From: Bradyrhizobium sp. CB2312
Lineage (GTDB): Bacteria; Pseudomonadota; Alphaproteobacteria; Rhizobiales; Xanthobacteraceae
NCBI RefSeq assembly: GCF_029714425.1
Contig: NZ_CP121668.1
Span: 6,655,501-6,719,500, forward strand
DNA length: 64,000 bases
Direction of reading: 5' to 3'
Part shown: piece by piece, positions 54,769-63,609 of the stretch
Position numbering within the stretch: position 1 is the stretch's first letter
Layout: the number at the start of each line of letters is the position of its first letter
The notes under the pieces: model-generated
Databases searched by the model: none
Told to the model about the DNA's origin: nothing
Seen by the model: only the letters and a program-made list of their open reading frames with translations
Made by a program: the position numbers and the translations under genes

Positions 54769-54957
54769 AGCGCCGCCGGCGCGCTCGGCCTCGTCCGCCA
54801 GTTCGAGCGCTGTCGCGAGGTCAAGCTGGCGGCCGGCTCGATGTCGCCGTCGGAATGCCCGAGCGCCGCGCGCGAGCTCGCCGCGCTCCAGAAGGCCTCG
54901 ATGAGCGCGCCGGACAGGTTGCTTCAGCCCGACGAGCAGCGTACGGACACTCCCTGA
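54757..54957 (+). pseudogene. C-terminal Hpt fragment of a hybrid histidine kinase
   Basis: 66 codons (HQLGSAAGALGLVRQFERCR, KLAAGSMSPSECPSAARELA, LQKASMSAPDRLLQP, ending TP and TGA) matching the C-terminus of the kinase at 40632-43325 from its Hpt histidine onward. It has no start codon and is joined to a LysR fragment on the other strand through the shared stretch gcaccagctcggc. The downstream hydrolase starts 24 bp after its stop. Confidence 0.85.
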
Positions 54958-54981
54958 ACTTCAAGACGATAGGAGTCGCCG

Positions 54982-55893
54982 GTGCGCGCAAAATGTCTCG
55001 CCATTCTTCTCATGCTGCTCGCACCTGCCGCGCGCGCCGAAACGGAGTCCTTCCCGTCCAGCTTCAAGACCAAAACCATCCCGGCCAACGGCACGCAGAT
55101 TCATGTGCGCGTCGGCGGCCAGGGTCCCGCCGTGATCCTGATCCATGGCTTCGGCGACACCGGCGACATGTGGACGAAGCTTGGCGCGGACCTTGCGCGC
55201 GATCACACCGTCGTGGTGCCTGATCTGCGCGGCATGGGCCTCTCGGACAAACCCGACAAGGGCTACGACAAATGGAGCCAGGCGGCCGACATGCGCGGCG
55301 TCCTGCAGTCGCTCGGCATCGACAAGGCCGTCGTCATCGGACATGACATCGGCACCATGGTGGCCTACGCCTATGCCGCGCGCTATCGCGACCTCACCGA
55401 GAAGCTCGTCGTCATGGATGCGCCGGTGCCCGGCGTGCCGCCGTGGGACGAGGTCGTTCGCAGCCCGCTTCTGTGGCACTTCGACTTTGGCGGCCCCGAC
55501 ATGGAGCGGCTGGTCAAGGGCCGCGAGCGCATCTATCTCGACCGCTTCTGGAATGAATTCGCCGGCACGCCCTCGAAGATCACCGAGGCCACGCGCCGTC
55601 ATTACGCGGAGCTCTATGCGCGGCCAGGCGCGATGCGCGCTGCATTCGCCCAATTCAGGGCGATCCGCACCGACGCCGAGGACAACAAGAAGGCGATCGC
55701 GACCAAATTGACCATTCCCGTGCTTGCTGTCGGAGGTGCAAAATCGTTCGGAGCGATGGAAGCCGTCGTAATGCGGAACGCGGCGACCGATGTCACGGAG
55801 GTCGTCATTCCCGATGCCGGTCACTGGCTGATGGAAGAACAGCCGGTGGCGACGGTGAAGGCGGTGCGCGAGTTTCTCGACGGCAAAAAGTAG
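54982..55893 (+). CDS. secreted alpha/beta hydrolase with Asp nucleophile (epoxide hydrolase/dehalogenase type)
   Basis: A 303-residue protein with a signal peptide (residues about 1-19, ending ARAET), so periplasmic. Oxyanion motif HGFGDTGDMW; nucleophile elbow VIGHDIGTMVAY with Asp instead of Ser, typical of epoxide hydrolases and haloacid/haloalkane dehalogenases; catalytic His in DAGHWLMEEQP. The start is GTG after GATAGGAG. It lies just after the kinase fragment and is convergent with a LysR gene, separated by a strong hairpin. Substrate unknown. Confidence 0.87.
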   Translation: MRAKCLAILLMLLAPAARAETESFPSSFKTKTIPANGTQIHVRVGGQGPAVILIHGFGDTGDMWTKLGADLARDHTVVVPDLRGMGLSDKPDKGYDKWSQAADMRGVLQSLGIDKAVVIGHDIGTMVAYAYAARYRDLTEKLVVMDAPVPGVPPWDEVVRSPLLWHFDFGGPDMERLVKGRERIYLDRFWNEFAGTPSKITEATRRHYAELYARPGAMRAAFAQFRAIRTDAEDNKKAIATKLTIPVLAVGGAKSFGAMEAVVMRNAATDVTEVVIPDAGHWLMEEQPVATVKAVREFLDGKK

Positions 55894-55899
55894 ATCGGC

Positions 55900-55932
55900 G
55901 CGACAAGCCGATCATTTCGATCGGCTTGTCGC
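55900..55932. terminator. bidirectional terminator between the hydrolase and LysR genes
   Basis: Perfect 14-base arms (gcgacaagccgatc and its complement) with a 5-base loop, placed 7 bp after the hydrolase stop. The right half encodes the final codons and TGA of the convergent LysR gene. Confidence 0.75.
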
Positions 55933-56823
55933 CTCCTCCTCGCGGCCAAACCGCTCGACCAGGAAATCGATGAACAACCGCACCTTCACCGAGAGGTGCC
56001 GCGTCGGCGGATAGACCGCGTAGAGCGCAAGCGGCGGCGCAAAATAGTCGTCCAGCACCATCCGCAGCTCGCCCGTCTTCAACGCATCCGCAGCGATGAA
56101 CTCGGGAAGCAGCGCGAGCCCCCTACCCTTGATCGCGACATCGCGAAGCACCTCCGCATTGTTGACGCAGAGCGACCAGGCCGGCTGGATCCAGTGGTCG
56201 CCATCGCGGCCGGTGAGCTTCCACTGATTGCCTGTCAGCAGGAAGCCGTAGGTAAGCGAGGCGTGCTCGCGCAGATCCTGCGGATGCCTGGGCGTGCCGT
56301 GACGCGCGAGATAATCCGGCGAGGCGCAGATCATGCGAGCCACCGGCATGATTTTTCGCGCGATCAAGCTCGAAGATTCCAGTTCGGCAATCCGCAACGT
56401 GACGTCAAAGCCGTCCTGGACAGGGTCGAGCAGATCGTCGCTGAGCACGATCTGGAGCTGAAGCTCGCCATGGCGCGCCATGAATTCGGCGAGCACGGGA
56501 CCCAGCCGCATCGTCCCGAACGACATCGGCGCGTTGACGCGCAACAGGCCGCGCGGCGCCGACTGGGCCTGCGTCACTGCCTGATCGGCGGCCTCGATCT
56601 CCGAGAGGATCACGACCGCCCGCTCGAAATAGCGCTGGCCGTTCTCGGTCGGGCTCGCATGCCGCGTGGTCCGGTTCAAGAGCTGGACGCCGAGGCTCTC
56701 CTCGAGGTCGGCGATGTATTTGCTGATCGCCGAACGCGACAGCCTGAGCTGCCGGCCCGCTTCGGCGAAGCTGCCGCTCTCGACCACCTTCACGAAGGCC
56801 CGGAGGCTGGCGACCTTATCCAA
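55912..56823 (-). CDS. LysR family transcriptional regulator
   Basis: A 303-residue regulator. HTH at residues about 16-60 (SGSFAEAGRQLRLSRSAIS, KYIADLEESLGVQLLNRTTR) and the LysR substrate domain beyond residue 90. Translation begins with TTG (56821-56823). Divergent from the VOC dioxygenase/carboxylesterase pair across about 128 bp, so it probably regulates them, perhaps in response to quinones or phenols. A close partial copy of its C-terminus lies at 54541-54768. Confidence 0.92.
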   Translation of the reverse strand: MDKVASLRAFVKVVESGSFAEAGRQLRLSRSAISKYIADLEESLGVQLLNRTTRHASPTENGQRYFERAVVILSEIEAADQAVTQAQSAPRGLLRVNAPMSFGTMRLGPVLAEFMARHGELQLQIVLSDDLLDPVQDGFDVTLRIAELESSSLIARKIMPVARMICASPDYLARHGTPRHPQDLREHASLTYGFLLTGNQWKLTGRDGDHWIQPAWSLCVNNAEVLRDVAIKGRGLALLPEFIAADALKTGELRMVLDDYFAPPLALYAVYPPTRHLSVKVRLFIDFLVERFGREEEATSRSK

Positions 56824-56951
56824 GGGCCGGCTCCGGCGATTGTTTCCAAATCGTAGACATAGCCGTCATATTTGCATGGATTGTCTCCAATCCAAAGCGG
56901 AACGATATTTCCACCCAGAGCAAGACCGCTCCCCGCCTTTGGAGGACGACA

Positions 56952-57890
56952 ATGTCTGGACTGCACCACGTCACCGCGATCGCCGGCGATCCCATCCGCA
57001 ATTTCGGCTTTTACACCCGGGATCTCGGCCTGCGCTTCGTCAAGAAGACGGTCAATTTCGACGATCCTGGCACCTATCACTTCTATTATGGCGACGAGAC
57101 CGGCCGCCCCGGCACCATCCTGACCTTCTTCCCCTGGGCCGGCGTTCCGGCCGGGCGCCGCGGCGTCGGCGAGACCCATCAGACCGCCTTCCGCGTGCCG
57201 CAGCTCTCGCTCGGCTACTGGACCCAGCGTTTCATCGAGAAGGGCATTGCCTATGAGGCGCTCGAAAAGCGCTTTGGCGAGTCCGTGCTGCCGTTCACCG
57301 ACCCTGACGGCATGGCGCTCGCCCTCGTCGGCATCCCCGGCGCCGAGAACGAGCCCGGCTGGAGCAATGGCGACGTCCCGGCCGAGCACGCGATCCGCGG
57401 CTTCCACGGCGTGACCCTGCTGCTCGACAGCGCGGCGAAGACGGCTGCCGTCCTCACCGACGTGTTCGGCTTCAAGGAGACTGGGCGCGAAGGCTCGGTG
57501 ATCCGCTTCAAGGCGCCGGGCGATGCCGAAGGCAGCGTCGTCGACATCTACGAGGCCAAGGGTTTTCTGCGCGGGCATCAGGGCGGCGGCTCGGTGCATC
57601 ACATCGCCTTCCGCGCGGCCGACGATGCCGAGCAGGGCAAGATGGCGGAGAAGCTCGTGAGCAATCACGGCCTGCATCCGACCGAGCAGAGGGACCGCAA
57701 CTACTTCCGCTCGATCTACTTCCGCGAGCCCGGCGGCGTGCTGTTCGAGATCGCGACCGATATCCCCGGCTTTGCCGTCGACGAGCCCGTCGCGACGCTG
57801 GGACGTGACCTGAAGCTGCCGGCTTTCCTGGAGCAGCATCGCAAGCAGATCGAGGGCGTGCTGCCGAGCCTGGAGGAGAGCGTATCGTGA
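56952..57890 (+). CDS. VOC-family ring-cleaving dioxygenase (MhqO/LinE-like)
   Basis: A 312-residue protein made of two vicinal-oxygen-chelate modules. Module 1 begins SGLHHVTAIAGDP and module 2 IRGFHGVTLLLDS; metal ligands are likely His of LHHVT, His of SVHHIAFR and Glu of GVLFEIATDIPGF. This is the hydroquinone-type ring-cleaving family seen with MhqD-like hydrolases. GGAGG precedes the ATG. Its stop overlaps the GTG of the next gene. Confidence 0.88.
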   Translation: MSGLHHVTAIAGDPIRNFGFYTRDLGLRFVKKTVNFDDPGTYHFYYGDETGRPGTILTFFPWAGVPAGRRGVGETHQTAFRVPQLSLGYWTQRFIEKGIAYEALEKRFGESVLPFTDPDGMALALVGIPGAENEPGWSNGDVPAEHAIRGFHGVTLLLDSAAKTAAVLTDVFGFKETGREGSVIRFKAPGDAEGSVVDIYEAKGFLRGHQGGGSVHHIAFRAADDAEQGKMAEKLVSNHGLHPTEQRDRNYFRSIYFREPGGVLFEIATDIPGFAVDEPVATLGRDLKLPAFLEQHRKQIEGVLPSLEESVS

Positions 57891-58507
57891 CCGAGTTCAT
57901 CCATCGTTTCGAGCCCGCGACCACCGCGGGCTCCCCTCCACTGCTGTTGCTGCACGGCACCGGCGGTGACGAGAACGACCTGCTCGGGCTCGGCAAGATG
58001 ATCTCGCCCGGCTCCGCTCTGCTCTCGCCGCGCGGCCGCGTGCTCGAGCACGGCATGCCGCGCTTCTTCCGGCGTCTGGCCGAAGGCGTGTTCGACGAGG
58101 ACGACGTGCGGCGACGCGCGATCGAGCTCGGCGACTTCATTGCGGATGCACGGAAGCAATACGGCATCGCCGCGCCGGTCGCGGTCGGCTTCTCCAACGG
58201 CGCCAACATCGCAGCCGCGCTGTTGCTGCTGCAGCCGGAGGCGCTGGCGGGCGCGATCCTGCTGCGCGCCATGGTGCCGCTGTCGGATCCGCCCAAGGTC
58301 GAGCTCGACGGCAAGCCGGTGCTGCTGCTGTCGGGGCAAGGCGACCCGATCGTGCCGGCCAGCAATTCGGGACAACTTGCAGCGCTGCTGCTGGAGGCGG
58401 GAGCGCGTGTCGACCACAGGGTGCTGCCCGCAGGCCATCAATTGTCGCAGGCCGACGTGACGCTGGCCCGCAACTGGATCGGCAGTGTCGAGGCGAAAGC
58501 GGCATAA
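57887..58507 (+). CDS. carboxylesterase/phospholipase family hydrolase (MhqD-like)
   Basis: A 206-residue alpha/beta hydrolase. Oxyanion segment LLLHGTGGDENDLLGLGKMI, nucleophile elbow VGFSNGANIA (Ser), acid GQGDPIVP and His of LPAGHQLSQAD form the triad. GTG start overlapping the dioxygenase stop (GTGA) shows tight coupling. With the dioxygenase it likely detoxifies quinones or hydroquinones, by analogy with the mhq genes of Bacillus. Confidence 0.88.
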   Translation: MTEFIHRFEPATTAGSPPLLLLHGTGGDENDLLGLGKMISPGSALLSPRGRVLEHGMPRFFRRLAEGVFDEDDVRRRAIELGDFIADARKQYGIAAPVAVGFSNGANIAAALLLLQPEALAGAILLRAMVPLSDPPKVELDGKPVLLLSGQGDPIVPASNSGQLAALLLEAGARVDHRVLPAGHQLSQADVTLARNWIGSVEAKAA

Positions 58508-58511
58508 CTCA

Positions 58512-58547
58512 GAAGCGGCGCATCGTTGCGAAACGGTGCGCCGCTTC
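58512..58547. terminator. bidirectional terminator between the hydrolase and CorA-like genes
   Basis: Arms gaagcggcgca and tgcgccgcttc pair perfectly, with partial pairing continuing inward (tcgtt/aacgg). It lies between the convergent stops at 58507 and 58550. Confidence 0.7.
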
Positions 58548-58549
58548 CG

Positions 58550-59524
58550 TCACTCGAACCAGCCGCGTCGCTTGAACCAGATCAGCGGCAGCAAGGCGCT
58601 GGCGATGACCGCGAGCCAGGCCAGCGGATAACCAAACGTCCAGTCGAGCTCGGGCATGCGCTTGAAGTTCATGCCCCAGATGCCGACCAGGATGGTCGGC
58701 GGCACGCCGACGACCGAGACGATCGTCAGGATCTTGAACAGCTCGTTTTGCTGGATGTTGATGAAGCCGAGCACCGCATCGAGCAGAAGCTGAATCTTGT
58801 CGGTCAATCGCGTCTCGTAATCGCTGAGCGAGGCGACGTCCTTCGAGACGGCCTGAAGGCGCTTCTTCGATGCAGCCGTGATCCAGTCGCTCCCGACATC
58901 GTGGGCGAACGAGGCGACGCGGCCGACCCCGAGCAGGACGTCCCGCACCTTGGCGAGACGATCGGCGAGATCGCCGATGTTCTCCAGCGCTTCCCGCATC
59001 CTGCGGCTGGAGCGCACCGGCCGCTTGGTCCGGACGAGCCCGCCCTTGAAGACACCATGCGATAGTTTGTCGACCTTGGCGCCGAGATGCTCCAGAACAT
59101 CTGCGCCGCGGTCGATCATGGCTTCCAGCAGGCTGGTGAACACGCACATGCCGTTCTCCAGGCTGTCGTCGGAGCCGATGCGCTTGCCGACGTCGTCGAA
59201 GGTCGGCAGTTGCGCGAAACGCACCGTCACCAGCACGTGCGGGCCGATGAGAAACCCCACCGGCGTGATCTCGGCCTCGTTGTCCTCGTTGTGCCGGACC
59301 GCAGGCGAGCTGAGATAGAGCGTGCCGTGGTCGAAGATCAGGCGGCTCGACGCCTCGATCTCGCTGAGCGACTCCTCCGATGGAATGCGTATCTTCAGCA
59401 AGCGTTCGACGAACTGCTTCTCCTCCGCGGTTGCATTCAAAAGATCAGCCCAGATGATCTCCGAGGGCATTTCCGTGTGGATGCTTTGCCAGTCGTCGGA
59501 CGGCCACCTGTATAGTTTGAGCAA
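58550..59524 (-). CDS. CorA-family divalent metal transporter
   Basis: About 324 residues: a long cytoplasmic/helical N-terminal domain, then two C-terminal membrane helices (about 265-285 and 298-317) with the CorA signature GIWGMNFKRMPEL between them; the pore-loop GMN motif identifies the Mg2+/Zn2+/Co2+ channel family. The likely start is TTG at 59524 (LKLYRWPSDDW follows) with a GGAG site eight bases upstream; the frame is open 12 codons further. Monocistronic. Confidence 0.9.
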   Translation of the reverse strand: MLKLYRWPSDDWQSIHTEMPSEIIWADLLNATAEEKQFVERLLKIRIPSEESLSEIEASSRLIFDHGTLYLSSPAVRHNEDNEAEITPVGFLIGPHVLVTVRFAQLPTFDDVGKRIGSDDSLENGMCVFTSLLEAMIDRGADVLEHLGAKVDKLSHGVFKGGLVRTKRPVRSSRRMREALENIGDLADRLAKVRDVLLGVGRVASFAHDVGSDWITAASKKRLQAVSKDVASLSDYETRLTDKIQLLLDAVLGFINIQQNELFKILTIVSVVGVPPTILVGIWGMNFKRMPELDWTFGYPLAWLAVIASALLPLIWFKRRGWFE

Positions 59525-59805
59525 TGAGCGAACTCCGCAAACCCTCGCGCCGGATCGCACGGCAAGCGACCATCCTGCGGGCTAACGCATCAGGGTTTCA
59601 ATCGTTCAAGGTGGGGAGATCAACAGAGGCGGCGCTCAGGGGCAGCCTGCTTCGATGATGCCATCATGCCAGTGTTTTGCCCGACGGGTCAACCGGCACC
59701 GAGGATTTTGCGCATGGCATCGAGCGGATCGCGCAAGCCATTGAAATGACTACCCCCGGCTACTGTGCATGGGGTTGTTTTCAGATTTTTTGTCGGGCGA
59801 CCCTT

Positions 59806-60020
59806 CCTTCTCCCCTTGTGGGAGAAGGTGGCACAGGCGGCCAGCGGCCGCCGTTCTTAAGAACGCCGAAGCGCAGCTTCGGCTATGGCGCCGGATGAGG
59901 GGTTCTCTCCGCGGGTAAAGCTGTTGAGATTGAGAGAGAAGCATCCGCGGAGACAGACCCCTCACCCAAGTGAGTTCGCGTCTACCGGCGTCGATGCCCT
60001 CTCCCGCAAGGGGAGAGGGC
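59806..60020. repeat. long intergenic palindromic element
   Basis: It begins with ccttctccccttgtgggaga and ends with cctctcccgcaaggggagag, each end being itself a hairpin and the two ends being related as inverted copies. The interior contains further short dyads (cgaagcgcagcttcg; ctccgcggg/cccgcgga-like). Such elements are frequent between genes in Bradyrhizobium and relatives. It fills most of the 516-base gap between the CorA-like gene and the ABC binding-protein gene; the rest shows nothing clear. Confidence 0.75.
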
Positions 60021-60040
60021 GCAGTCACGGGCCGCAGTCC

Positions 60041-61534
60041 CTACTCCCAGGACCAGGTCGAAAAGTCGTTCTCGAACTGCGGGACTTCCTTCCAGACGCC
60101 CTTGAGCTTCTTGTTGATGACGGTCGGCCATTGCGGCTGGAACAGGTAGGCGGAGACGGCGTCGGTCGCCAGCATGCGCTGGGCGTCGCCGAGCAGTTTT
60201 GCGCGCGCAGCTTCGTCCGGCGTCGAGACGATCTGCTTGTAGAGCGCGTTGAACGCCTCGTTGTTGTAGCCGAGATAGTAGTCCGGCTCGGTGATCTTGA
60301 CGAGGTCGAACGGCTCGACATGGCTGACGATGGTGAGGTCGAAATTATGCGGGCTGTTCGGCGCGAACACCTGCGACAGCCACTGCGCCCATTCGACGTT
60401 CTCGATCTTGGCGATGATGCCGACCTTGGCGAGCTGGGCCGCGACGATCTCACCGCCCTGGCGCGCATAGGGTGGCGGCGGCAGCTTCAGCGACAATTCC
60501 AGCGGCGTGGTGACGCCGGCTTCAGTGAGCAGCTTCTTGGCCTTCTCAGGGTCGTAGGGATTGATGCCGGTGGTGTCGACATAGCCGAGCGATCCCGGCG
60601 TGTAGAAGCTGCCGATCGGCGTGCCGAAACCTTCGACCGCACCGTCGATCAACGCCTTGCGGTCGATCGCAGCGAGGATGGCGCGGCGAACGCGGACGTC
60701 ATCGAGCGGCTTCTTCCGCTCGTTGATCGCGACGATGGTTTTCGCCTTGGAGCCGCCGATCAGGACCGTGAAGCGCGGGTCGCTTTTGAACTGGGCCACG
60801 ACGCGGGTGGCGATGCGCGGAAATGCGTCGACGTCGCCCGAGAGCAGTGCCGCCGCCTGCGCTGCGGGATCGGAGATGAACCGGATCGTCACCTTCGAGA
60901 GCTTGACCGCGGAGGCGTTGCGGTAGTCGGCCCATTTGTTCAGCGTGATCGAGGAGCCTTTGGCCCACGCCCCCAATTGATAGGGTCCAGTGCCGACCGG
61001 CTGCGTGACATTGATGGGGGCGCTCTTCGGCTCGACGATCGAGCCGCTCGCCTGCCCGAGCAGGAACGGCAAGTTCGGCTCGCCATATTTCAGGGTGATC
61101 ACCACCGTGTCGGCGTCGGGCGCATCGACCTTCTCGAACGCCTGGAACAGGCTCTTGTCCTTGTTGGTGCTAGCAGGCGCCGCGTTGCGCTCGAACGAGA
61201 ATTTTACCGCGGCGGAATCGAACGCCTCGCCGTTGTGGAATTTGACGCCCTTGCGCAGCTTGAACGTGTAGGTCTTCAGATCAGGCGATGCGGTCCAGCT
61301 CTCCGCCAGCAAGGGGGCGACGGAGCCGTCCTCGTTGATCTTGGTCAGGGTCTCATAGATGTTGTAGAGCGTGACCTCGGCGATCGCTGCCGCGGCCGCG
61401 TTGGTTGGATCGAGCCCGGGCGGCTCCAGCGTCATCGCCATGACGACGCTGTCCTTCTTGCTCTGCGCCAGCACCGGCAGCGGCGCCGCGGCGAACGCTG
61501 CAGCAATAGCGACGATCGATAGCTTCCTGAACAT
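60041..61534 (-). CDS. peptide/nickel-type ABC transporter substrate-binding protein (SBP family 5)
   Basis: A 497-residue periplasmic receptor. Signal peptide about 1-23 (ending VLAQS), then the family 5 core: MAMTLEPPGLDPTNA, the YTFKLRKGVKFHNGEAFDS motif (a hallmark of DppA/OppA relatives) and WAQWLSQVF. It is followed after 54 bp, in the direction opposite to transcription, by the two ATPase genes and a permease, which lie upstream in the operon. Ligand probably a peptide, glutathione-like compound or other small solute. Confidence 0.93.
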   Translation of the reverse strand: MFRKLSIVAIAAAFAAAPLPVLAQSKKDSVVMAMTLEPPGLDPTNAAAAAIAEVTLYNIYETLTKINEDGSVAPLLAESWTASPDLKTYTFKLRKGVKFHNGEAFDSAAVKFSFERNAAPASTNKDKSLFQAFEKVDAPDADTVVITLKYGEPNLPFLLGQASGSIVEPKSAPINVTQPVGTGPYQLGAWAKGSSITLNKWADYRNASAVKLSKVTIRFISDPAAQAAALLSGDVDAFPRIATRVVAQFKSDPRFTVLIGGSKAKTIVAINERKKPLDDVRVRRAILAAIDRKALIDGAVEGFGTPIGSFYTPGSLGYVDTTGINPYDPEKAKKLLTEAGVTTPLELSLKLPPPPYARQGGEIVAAQLAKVGIIAKIENVEWAQWLSQVFAPNSPHNFDLTIVSHVEPFDLVKITEPDYYLGYNNEAFNALYKQIVSTPDEAARAKLLGDAQRMLATDAVSAYLFQPQWPTVINKKLKGVWKEVPQFENDFSTWSWE

Positions 61535-61588
61535 CTCGTAACTCCCCGGCCTGCTTTCTTTGAGCCTACGCCAATCCTGCGGCGGACA

Positions 61589-62593
61589 CTAACCTTGCAT
61601 GGCCGCCTGCGGCAACGCCATCACCGCCTCCGCCTTGTGGCAGGCGGCAAGGTGCCCCTCGCCCACCTTGCGTAGCAAGGGCGGAACCTCGCGGCAATGC
61701 TGGTCGGCGAGCGGACAGCGCGCCACATATGGGCATCCGCTGGTTGCCGCCGATTGCGAGGCGATCGCCTGTGCCCCGCGCCGCCGCCGGCCGCCCCCGG
61801 CACGCGCCCGGGGCACGGCATCCAGCAGCGCCCGCGTATAGGGATGGGCACAGCGCTCGAACAGATCCTCGGGACGTCCCTGCTCGACGATCCGGCCGAG
61901 ATACATCACCGCGACCTCGTCGCAGAGATAATCGACGACGGCGAGGTCGTGGCTGATCAGGATGTAGCTGAGGCCGAACTGCTCCTGCAGGTCCTGCATC
62001 AGGTTGAGCACCTGCGCCTGCACGGAGACGTCGAGCGCGGAGACCGGCTCGTCCGCGACGATCAGTTTTGGTTGCGTGATCAGCGCACGCGCGATCGCGA
62101 TGCGCTGGCGCTGGCCGCCGGAGAATTCGTGAGGATACTTGTCCATGTCGGCATCGCGCAAGCCGACCTGCCGAAGCACCGTCGAAACGCGTGCGCGGAA
62201 GGTGGCGCGGTCGGCGCCTTCCAGCACGGTGAGCGGCTCGGCGACGATGCGGGCGATGGTCTGGCGCGGATCGAGCGAGCCGTACGGATCCTGGAACACC
62301 ATCTGGAAATCGCGGCGCGCGCGGCGCAGCTCATCGGCCGGGATGCGGTTGAGATCGCGGCCGAGCAGCGTGACCGCTCCCGATGTCGGCCGCTCCAAGG
62401 CCATCACGACGCGCGCGAAGGTGGACTTGCCGGAGCCGGACTCGCCGACGATGCCGAGGCTCTTGCCGGCCGCGACCGTCACGCTGACGCCGTTGAGCGC
62501 GCGCACCTCGCCCGGCGGGCGGAACAGGCTTTCCCGCGGCAGCATGTAGCGCTGCTCGAGATCCCGGACGTCGAGAAGCGGCGCGGTGCTCAT
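61589..62593 (-). CDS. ABC transporter ATP-binding protein (OppF/DppF type)
   Basis: A 334-residue nucleotide-binding subunit. Walker A GESGSGKSTFARV, Q-loop MVFQDPYGSLDPR, signature [15 protein letters not shown], Walker B LIVADEPVSALD and the His-switch LISHDLAVV are intact. The C-terminal oligopeptide-transporter extension has the cysteine cluster CPYVARCPLADQHC. The start at 62593 overlaps the preceding gene's stop (ATGA). Part of a Dpp/Opp-like operon. Confidence 0.94.
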   Translation of the reverse strand: MSTAPLLDVRDLEQRYMLPRESLFRPPGEVRALNGVSVTVAAGKSLGIVGESGSGKSTFARVVMALERPTSGAVTLLGRDLNRIPADELRRARRDFQMVFQDPYGSLDPRQTIARIVAEPLTVLEGADRATFRARVSTVLRQVGLRDADMDKYPHEFSGGQRQRIAIARALITQPKLIVADEPVSALDVSVQAQVLNLMQDLQEQFGLSYILISHDLAVVDYLCDEVAVMYLGRIVEQGRPEDLFERCAHPYTRALLDAVPRARAGGGRRRRGAQAIASQSAATSGCPYVARCPLADQHCREVPPLLRKVGEGHLAACHKAEAVMALPQAAMQG

Positions 62594-63609
62594 GCGGACA
62601 GTGCTCCGACATTCGCAGCCATCGAGATGTCGGTCCGGATGCAACGAACGCCATGCCCGGGTCCGACATCCACCATCGGCGGCAGCGCAGCGCGGCAGGC
62701 ATCGATCACGAGCGGGCATCGATCGGCGAAGGTGCACCCCGCAGGCAGATCGGCAAGCTCCGGCACGGTACCCGAGATCGTCGTCAGCCGTGTCCCTTTG
62801 CGCGCGCCGAGTTTGGGGCGGGCGCGGAACAGGCCCTGCGTGTAGGGATGTCCCATGCGGCGGAACACCTCGTTGGTCGGGCCGCTCTCGACCACGGTGC
62901 CGCCATACATCACCATCATGCGCTGCACGTTCTCGGCGATGACGCCGAGATCGTGCGAGATCAGGATCATCGACATGCCGCGCTCCTCGACGAGATCGGC
63001 GATGAGGTCGAGGATCTGGCCCTGGATGGTGACGTCGAGTGCGGTTGTGGGCTCGTCCGCGATCAAGAGATCAGGCTCGCAGGCAAGTGCCATGGCGATG
63101 GTGACGCGCTGGCGCTGGCCGCCGGAGAACTGGTGCGGATAGGCATCGACGCGCCTCGCCGGATCGGGCAGCCCGACGCGGTCGAGCAAGGCGATCGCCT
63201 CCTTGCGCGCCTGTGCCGCCGAATATTTCTTGTGACGCCGCAGCGGCTCGGCAATCTGATGGCCGATCGTGTGCATCGGATTGAGCGCGGTCATCGGCTC
63301 CTGAAAAATCATGCTGATGCGGTTGCCGCGCAGGCGGCAATACTCCGCATCCGATAGTCCCGCGAGCTCGCCGCCGTCCAGCTTGATGCTGCCGGTGACC
63401 ACGGCACTGTCCGGCAACAACCCCATCAGCGACAGCGCGGTGACCGACTTGCCGCAGCCGGATTCGCCGACGAGCCCCAGCGTCTCGCCGCGCTTGAGCG
63501 CAAAGCTGACGCCGCGCACGGCCTGTGCCGGGCCGCGGCTGGTGTTGAGGCGGACGCCGAGATTGGCGACCTCGATCAGCGGCATGTTTGCGCCCTCGCC
63601 CATCGTCAC
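62590..63609 (-). CDS. ABC transporter ATP-binding protein (OppD/DppD type)
   Basis: A 339-residue partner ATPase: Walker [29 protein letters not shown], signature [16 protein letters not shown], Walker [21 protein letters not shown], and the C-terminal [14 protein letters not shown] cluster. GTG at 63607-63609 overlaps the permease stop as GTGA; ATGs at 63603 and 63585 (the latter with a GAGGG site) are alternatives. Confidence 0.94.
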   Translation of the reverse strand: MTMGEGANMPLIEVANLGVRLNTSRGPAQAVRGVSFALKRGETLGLVGESGCGKSVTALSLMGLLPDSAVVTGSIKLDGGELAGLSDAEYCRLRGNRISMIFQEPMTALNPMHTIGHQIAEPLRRHKKYSAAQARKEAIALLDRVGLPDPARRVDAYPHQFSGGQRQRVTIAMALACEPDLLIADEPTTALDVTIQGQILDLIADLVEERGMSMILISHDLGVIAENVQRMMVMYGGTVVESGPTNEVFRRMGHPYTQGLFRARPKLGARKGTRLTTISGTVPELADLPAGCTFADRCPLVIDACRAALPPMVDVGPGHGVRCIRTDISMAANVGALSA

